A DNA stretch of 9,459 bases from an uncultured Clostridia bacterium (GTDB lineage: Bacteria > Bacillota > Clostridia > Oscillospirales > Acutalibacteraceae): NCBI GenBank assembly GCA_946610835.1, contig CAMOCU010000019.1, forward strand, positions 1 through 9,459, read 5' to 3'. The translations under genes and the position numbers were made by a program. How positions within the stretch are numbered: the first letter of the stretch is position 1; every line of letters begins with the position of its first letter. Below are positions 6,226 through 9,459 of the stretch, in pieces. The notes beneath the pieces were generated by a model. The model saw only the letters and a program-made list of their open reading frames with translations. It had not been told where the DNA came from and ran no database searches.

Positions 6226-7641
6226 ATGACGTTCAGCGGCACATTTACGCAGGATTGCAGCGCCCTTGAGCAGGCGCTCGGTTTGGCGGAAAGTTTTGAT
6301 ATTGTGGCGCGGCCGTTTCAGATCGGATCGAGACAGCTGCGCCTGTATTTTATCAACGGGATGATTCAGACCGACAGCGCGGTCAAAGTATTGGGCGATC
6401 TTTTGACGGCGGACGCGGCGGATTTCGGCCGAATTCATGACGCGCAGACGCTGGCTATGCGCTTTGTGCCGTATGTGGAAACGGAGATCCTGCAGGATGT
6501 TGAAACGGCCGTTTCCGCTGTGCTCGCGGGGCAGGCGGTGCTGTTGGCGGAAAGCGTGAGCGGATGTGTGGCGGCAGATGTGCGCAAATATGCCGCGCGT
6601 ACGCCGGATGAGCCGGAAAACAACCGCGTGCTGCTCGGGCCGCACGAAGGATTCAATGAGGTGCTGCTGCAAAACACATCTTTGCTGCGGCGGCGGCTGC
6701 GCGACCCGGCGCTGCATATCCGGCTGCTGCAGATCGGCAGCCGGTCAAAATTGGATGTCGCAGTCTGTTACGTTGAAGGTAAAGCGGATCGCAAAATGCT
6801 GCAGACTGTTCTGGACAAGCTGCAAAAAATCCATGTGGAGACGCTTGCCATGGCGCAGGAAAGCTTGCTGGAGTGTTTGGTGCCGGGGCGGCATTTCAAT
6901 CCGTTTCCGCGTGTGCGCTACACCGAACGTCCGGATTCTGCCGCGGCATCCGCAGCAGAGGGCAGTATTTTGCTCATCACTGACAATTCGCCGGCGGTCA
7001 TGGTGATTCCATCCGGTTTCTTTGACTTTCTGCAGGACACAAATGACTTTTATTTTCCGCCTATGCTTGGCTCATTCCTGCGCCTGGTGCGGCTGCTGGT
7101 GTTTTCGTCCACCATGTTCTTAACGCCGGTTTGGTATCTGCTGATCCGCAATCCGGACATTATTCCGCCATGGCTGGATTTTATCCGCATTGACAAGCCG
7201 ATTGCTGTGCCGGTGCTTGTACAACTGATCGCGATTGAACTGGTCATTGACGCGCTCAAACTTGCCAGTATCAACACACCCAATTCTCTGAGTAATTCCT
7301 TTTCCGTAATCGGAGCGCTTGTATTGGGGCAATTCGCCGTGGAGGCGCGATGGCTGACGGCAGAGGTCGTGTTTTATATGGCCTTTGTCGCCGTGGCAAA
7401 CTTCACGCAGCCGAGTTTTGAAATGGGGCATGCCTATAAAATCGCCCGCCTGTTTGTGCTGATCTTGACGTCGCTGTTGAATTATATTGGCTTTGCAGCG
7501 GGTTATGTGCTTGTGTTCGCCGTTCTTCTCTCCACTAAAAATGTAGTTGGCCGCGGCTATCTTTACCCGCTCATTCCGTTCAACGGGAAAAAACTGGCTC
7601 GTTTGCTGATCCGCCGCCCGATTTCACGGGAAAACAGCTGA
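6226..7641 (+). CDS. GerA-family spore germination protein, SpoVAF-like
   Basis: The product has 471 residues and starts at ATG 6226 with GGAGG 7 bases upstream. Residues 1-~260 are the soluble GerA N-terminal region, with FDIVARPFQIGSRQLRLYFINGM, the conserved PHEGFNEVLLQNTSLLRRRLRDP, and ITDNSPAVMVIPSGFFDFLQDTNDFYF. From ~residue 285 on there are about five membrane segments (LVRLLVFSSTMFLTPVWYLLI; PIAVPVLVQLIAIELVIDAL; NSLSNSFSVIGALVLGQFAV; VVFYMAFVAVANF; LFVLILTSLLNYIGFAAGYVLVFAVLL). Length and the FDxxxRxFxIGxRxxxLYFIxG opening fit SpoVAF (about 490 residues in Bacillus) better than a nutrient-receptor A subunit. The absence of neighbouring B and C subunit genes agrees. SpoVAF-type proteins sit in the inner spore membrane and are linked to ion release in germination. 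It lies 46 bases after the cortex-lytic gene, in the same direction and probably in the same operon. Confidence 0.92.
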   Translation: MTFSGTFTQDCSALEQALGLAESFDIVARPFQIGSRQLRLYFINGMIQTDSAVKVLGDLLTADAADFGRIHDAQTLAMRFVPYVETEILQDVETAVSAVLAGQAVLLAESVSGCVAADVRKYAARTPDEPENNRVLLGPHEGFNEVLLQNTSLLRRRLRDPALHIRLLQIGSRSKLDVAVCYVEGKADRKMLQTVLDKLQKIHVETLAMAQESLLECLVPGRHFNPFPRVRYTERPDSAAASAAEGSILLITDNSPAVMVIPSGFFDFLQDTNDFYFPPMLGSFLRLVRLLVFSSTMFLTPVWYLLIRNPDIIPPWLDFIRIDKPIAVPVLVQLIAIELVIDALKLASINTPNSLSNSFSVIGALVLGQFAVEARWLTAEVVFYMAFVAVANFTQPSFEMGHAYKIARLFVLILTSLLNYIGFAAGYVLVFAVLLSTKNVVGRGYLYPLIPFNGKKLARLLIRRPISRENS

Positions 7642-7665
7642 CACAAACCAATCGCACTGCTTTGC

Positions 7666-7694
7666 TTGACAACTGTGCGCGAACATGGTACAGT
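7666..7694 (+). promoter_or_regulatory. Sigma-A promoter for the pyruvyl transferase-comEA pair
   Basis: Perfect -35 TTGACA (7666-7671), a 17-base spacer and -10 TACAGT (7689-7694) start 24 bases after the SpoVAF-like stop. The predicted start near 7701 leaves a very short leader. The strong vegetative promoter separates this pair from the sporulation genes. No clear terminator is seen between 7642 and 7665, so read-through from upstream is possible. Confidence 0.82.
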
Positions 7695-7717
7695 AAAGCG
7701 ACAGGCAGGTGATATGT

Positions 7718-8755
7718 TTGCAATACGGTAGAATCGTTTATACGCCGGGGCCATTCCTGCGCGGCGGCGTGCGATATGTCAATGTCGGCGATACGTTTCA
7801 GACGCTTGCGGCGGATCTTGTATATGATGCGCTCGATGTGCCGCAGAGCGCGCGAATCAATGTCGAGCGCCATGCACTGCGCAGTTATGATGGTGCGGAT
7901 GTGCTGCTGCCCATGAATGGGTGGTTCGGTACCGGACGCGGGGGCGAGGTGTTCCCGTTGTCGCCCCGCATTCATCCGGTCTGGTTTGGTTATCATAATA
8001 TCCGCAGGAAGGACGCTGCCCATATTCCGTCCGGATGTCCGATCGGTTGTCGGGACGAGGAAACGTATGCGCTGCTATGCCAAAAGACAGACAAAGCATT
8101 TGTTTCCGGCTGCTTGACAGTTTTGTTTCCTACGCGTGCTAATCCGCCCGTAAACGGCAAGGTATTTATTGTGGATGTGGCGGAAAAAACAGCAGCTGCC
8201 ATTCCGGAACGCCTGTGCAAGGATGCGGTTTATCTTTCGCACGAGGTGCCGTTCGATACCGAGGCAGATGCTGCTCAGGAAATCCGGCGCATTGAATCGC
8301 TCGCGCGGGACTATATACTCCGCTACACGAATGAGGCGTCTTTGGTGATCACTTCACGTCTTCATTGCGCCATGGTCTGTATTGCCTGCGGCGTGCCCGT
8401 TGTGCTGATGCGCGACAGCTTTGACGAGCGGTATGCGTTTGTAGACAAATTTATCCCTTTGTACGCGGCGGGGGAGTTTGAGCGCATCAACTGGAATCCG
8501 GAGCCTGTGGATACAACGGCAATTAAACATCTGACTATGCAGACGGCGGGTGCGCTTATCCGGGGTGACGCAGCGGATGTTCAGGCGCTGCATACGTATT
8601 ATATGAGCCGTGATCGTCACAAAATTTCAACGCCGTTTATGGTGAAGGCTTACGATGCTGTACGAAATGTTTCCCCCGGTCTTGCGGACTTTATTCGCGA
8701 AAAACTTCTGATTCGCTTTACCATTTCGGCCTCGCGAGGGAATAAAAATGTATAA
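7718..8755 (+). CDS. Polysaccharide pyruvyl transferase family protein
   Basis: The product has about 345 residues. The start is most likely TTG 7718, with AGGTGAT (7707-7713) as SD. An in-frame GTG at 7709 would leave only about 8 bases of leader and a poor SD, but cannot be excluded. The protein has the PF04230 layout. An N-terminal opening (RYVNVGDTFQTLAADLVYDAL, then LLPMNGW) precedes a central SCRD-like turn, here GCRDEETYALLCQKTDKAFVSGCLTVLF. A C-terminal half carries VITSRLHCAMVCIACGVPVVLMRDSFDERY, the usual nucleotide-sugar-side signature of a GT-B-like fold. Known members add pyruvyl ketals to surface glycans or form part of exopolysaccharide clusters; the acceptor here cannot be told, as no glycan genes are nearby. 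It overlaps the next gene by 8 bases. Confidence 0.87.
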   Translation: MQYGRIVYTPGPFLRGGVRYVNVGDTFQTLAADLVYDALDVPQSARINVERHALRSYDGADVLLPMNGWFGTGRGGEVFPLSPRIHPVWFGYHNIRRKDAAHIPSGCPIGCRDEETYALLCQKTDKAFVSGCLTVLFPTRANPPVNGKVFIVDVAEKTAAAIPERLCKDAVYLSHEVPFDTEADAAQEIRRIESLARDYILRYTNEASLVITSRLHCAMVCIACGVPVVLMRDSFDERYAFVDKFIPLYAAGEFERINWNPEPVDTTAIKHLTMQTAGALIRGDAADVQALHTYYMSRDRHKISTPFMVKAYDAVRNVSPGLADFIREKLLIRFTISASRGNKNV

Positions 8756-9098
8756 GATGCGCAAAGAATGGATGCTTCTTTCTGTGGGACTGCTTGTCAT
8801 TGCAGGTGTGATTTTGTACACAACGATGTACGCTCCGGATTTGGATGTTCTGTCTGTTCCGCAGACTGCGCCAACTTCCGCACTCACTGCCGAAAAGAGC
8901 CGCTATGCTGTGCATATCAACGAAGCAACGCGCGAAGAATTGCTGGGCGTCAAATACATTACGGAGTCATTGGCAGATGCGATTCTGACGTGGCGGGAGG
9001 AAAACGGAATGTTTTTGTCCGAAACAGAATTGCTGGATGTTCCCGGTATCGGAGAAAAGACGCTTGAACGCATTCGACCGTATATTTTGATAGATTAG
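8748..9098 (+). CDS. ComEA-like membrane-anchored helix-hairpin-helix protein
   Basis: The product has 116 residues. ATG 8748 has GAGG (8736-8739) 8 bases upstream; ATG 8757 (residue 4) is an alternative. Residues ~9-28 are one membrane segment (LLSVGLLVIAGVILYTTMY), followed by a short linker. A helix-hairpin-helix pair occupies ~55-115: INEATREELLGVKYITESLADAILTWREENGMF, then LLDVPGIGEKTLERIRPYIL. This is the ComEA DNA-binding core used in DNA uptake. It lacks the larger N-terminal SLBB domain of Bacillus ComEA, which is common in short clostridial members. No comEB or comEC lies next to it in the window, so a competence role is inferred from the domain only. It is translationally coupled to the preceding gene. 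No clear terminator follows before the rRNA promoter. Confidence 0.85.
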   Translation: MYKMRKEWMLLSVGLLVIAGVILYTTMYAPDLDVLSVPQTAPTSALTAEKSRYAVHINEATREELLGVKYITESLADAILTWREENGMFLSETELLDVPGIGEKTLERIRPYILID

Positions 9099-9119
9099 AT
9101 CAGGAAAAATCAAGTTGAA

Positions 9120-9189
9120 AAAATTTTTTGAGATTTTTTAAATTTTTTTTGAAAAACCCCTTGACAAAATTCGATTCCTGATATATAAT
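9120..9189 (+). promoter_or_regulatory. rRNA operon promoter with AT-rich UP element
   Basis: TTGACA (9161-9166), a 17-base spacer and TATAAT (9184-9189) match the sigma-A consensus perfectly. The 40 bases upstream (about 9120-9156) are almost pure A/T tracts including A6T6, typical of an UP element that boosts rRNA transcription. Transcription should start around 9196. With the 16S start about 210 bases downstream, the assignment to an rrn operon is secure. Confidence 0.93.
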
Positions 9190-9192
9190 AGC

Positions 9193-9226
9193 GAAGCACT
9201 TCGGGAGCGGAAGCGCTTCGGGAGGA
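9193..9226 (+). repeat. 17-bp tandem repeat at the start of the pre-rRNA
   Basis: Two adjacent copies of a 17-base unit (9193-9209 and 9210-9226) share their first 15 bases apart from one A/G change. Each unit begins with a near-palindrome (GAAGCRCTTC). The two palindromes can therefore pair with each other (9193-9202 with 9210-9219, nine of ten pairs). This places a hairpin at or just beyond the predicted transcription start. Confidence 0.7.
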
Positions 9227-9404
9227 AGGAAGCACCTTGAAAATTAAACAACGATCGAAGAGAAACCCTTAGATTTCTTTAAGTTTCCGTGAGAGATCAC
9301 GGTACAGTAATTCGGTAACGAATTTTAGCGAACAAGCCAAGTGCTTGAAATGAGCGATTAAGCTCTGAGAAGAGGTTATTGGTCCTGTGGGACTGATGAT
9401 ACAA
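9196..9404 (+). other. Pre-16S rRNA leader, hairpin-rich
   Basis: This non-coding leader between the rRNA promoter and mature 16S holds a series of short hairpins. They are 9287-9302 (6 bp, GAGA tetraloop), 9309-9324 (6 bp, GTAA tetraloop), 9333-9347 (5 bp, CAAGC/GCTTG) and 9382-9393 (4 bp). Two GNRA tetraloops within 40 bases point to real RNA structure. The leader probably carries antitermination and processing signals; its pairing partner downstream of 16S lies outside the window. Confidence 0.75.
9232..9243 (+). promoter_or_regulatory. BoxA-like antitermination element
   Basis: GCACCTTGAAAA, followed by an A/T-rich stretch (to about 9250), resembles the boxA-type elements seen in Firmicutes rRNA leaders and in spacers before 23S. 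It sits about 35 bases after the predicted transcription start, where the Nus factors would load. The assignment is by position and resemblance only. Confidence 0.4.
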
Positions 9405-9459
9405 ATTTTAGAGAGTTTGATCCTGGCTCAGGACGAACGCTGGCGGCGTGCTTAACACA
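9405..9459 (+). rRNA. 16S ribosomal RNA, 5' end (3' partial)
   Basis: The universal 16S start is present: GAGTTTGATCCTGGCTCAG (9413-9431), followed by GACGAACGCTGGCGGCGTGC. Aligning to E. coli numbering by eye places base 1 near 9405. TCCTGGCTCAGGACGAACG with GGCGTGCTTAACACA is typical of Clostridia. The gene continues past the window. Confidence 0.97.

Noticed and set aside
9099..9160. Terminator after the ComEA-like gene
   Set aside because: Poly-A and poly-T tracts are present but no GC stem precedes them. They are better explained as the UP element of the rRNA promoter.
1..9459. tRNA genes, CRISPR arrays, insertion sequences, reverse transcriptase
   Set aside because: Looked for on both strands and none was seen in the window.

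Overview
The window looks like chromosomal DNA from a spore-forming member of the Clostridia, probably Oscillospiraceae-like, with mid-range GC. The evidence is a GerA-family germination protein, a split SleC/SpoIID-type cortex-lytic protein pair, a secreted DUF6273/Ig-like surface protein, consensus sigma-A promoters and a Firmicutes-type 16S rRNA start. All genes are on the + strand, and no mobile element, tRNA or CRISPR array is visible.

Layout. Bases 1-150 are the tail of an unrecognised gene, closed by a strong terminator (166-198). Bases 199-475 hold a good promoter (254-282), then a leader that can fold into an 11-bp closing helix around two or three hairpins and ends in an intrinsic terminator immediately before the ribosome binding site. 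This is the architecture of a transcription-attenuating cis-regulatory RNA, and I could not match it to a known class. It precedes a 1136-residue exported protein (476-3886) built from DUF6273, an Ig-like Big_5 domain, a propeller-like region, an InlB-type repeat and Big_2, with an aromatic hydrophobic C-terminal tail. The DUF6273 part has a C-type-lectin-like end that could be a target of a diversity-generating retroelement located elsewhere.

After a terminator (3892-3934) comes a sporulation/germination group. It holds a protein with a disordered N-terminal half and a transthyretin-like domain (4006-4830), a SpoIID/SleC-like protein with three peptidoglycan-binding domains (4833-6179), and a SpoVAF-like GerA-family membrane protein (6226-7641). 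A mother-cell type (sigma-E/K) promoter is possible at 3948-3974. The first two genes look like one clostridial cortex-lytic protein divided into two nearly contiguous genes.

A consensus vegetative promoter (7666-7694) then drives a polysaccharide pyruvyl transferase-family gene (7718-8755) overlapping a short ComEA-like helix-hairpin-helix protein (8748-9098). The window ends with an AT-rich upstream element, a perfect-consensus rRNA promoter (9161-9189), a hairpin-rich pre-rRNA leader and the first ~55 bases of 16S rRNA (about 9405 onward).

The most interesting items are the unassigned structured leader with terminator at 289-455, the possible hypervariable segment at 1370-1500, and the split SleC-like locus.
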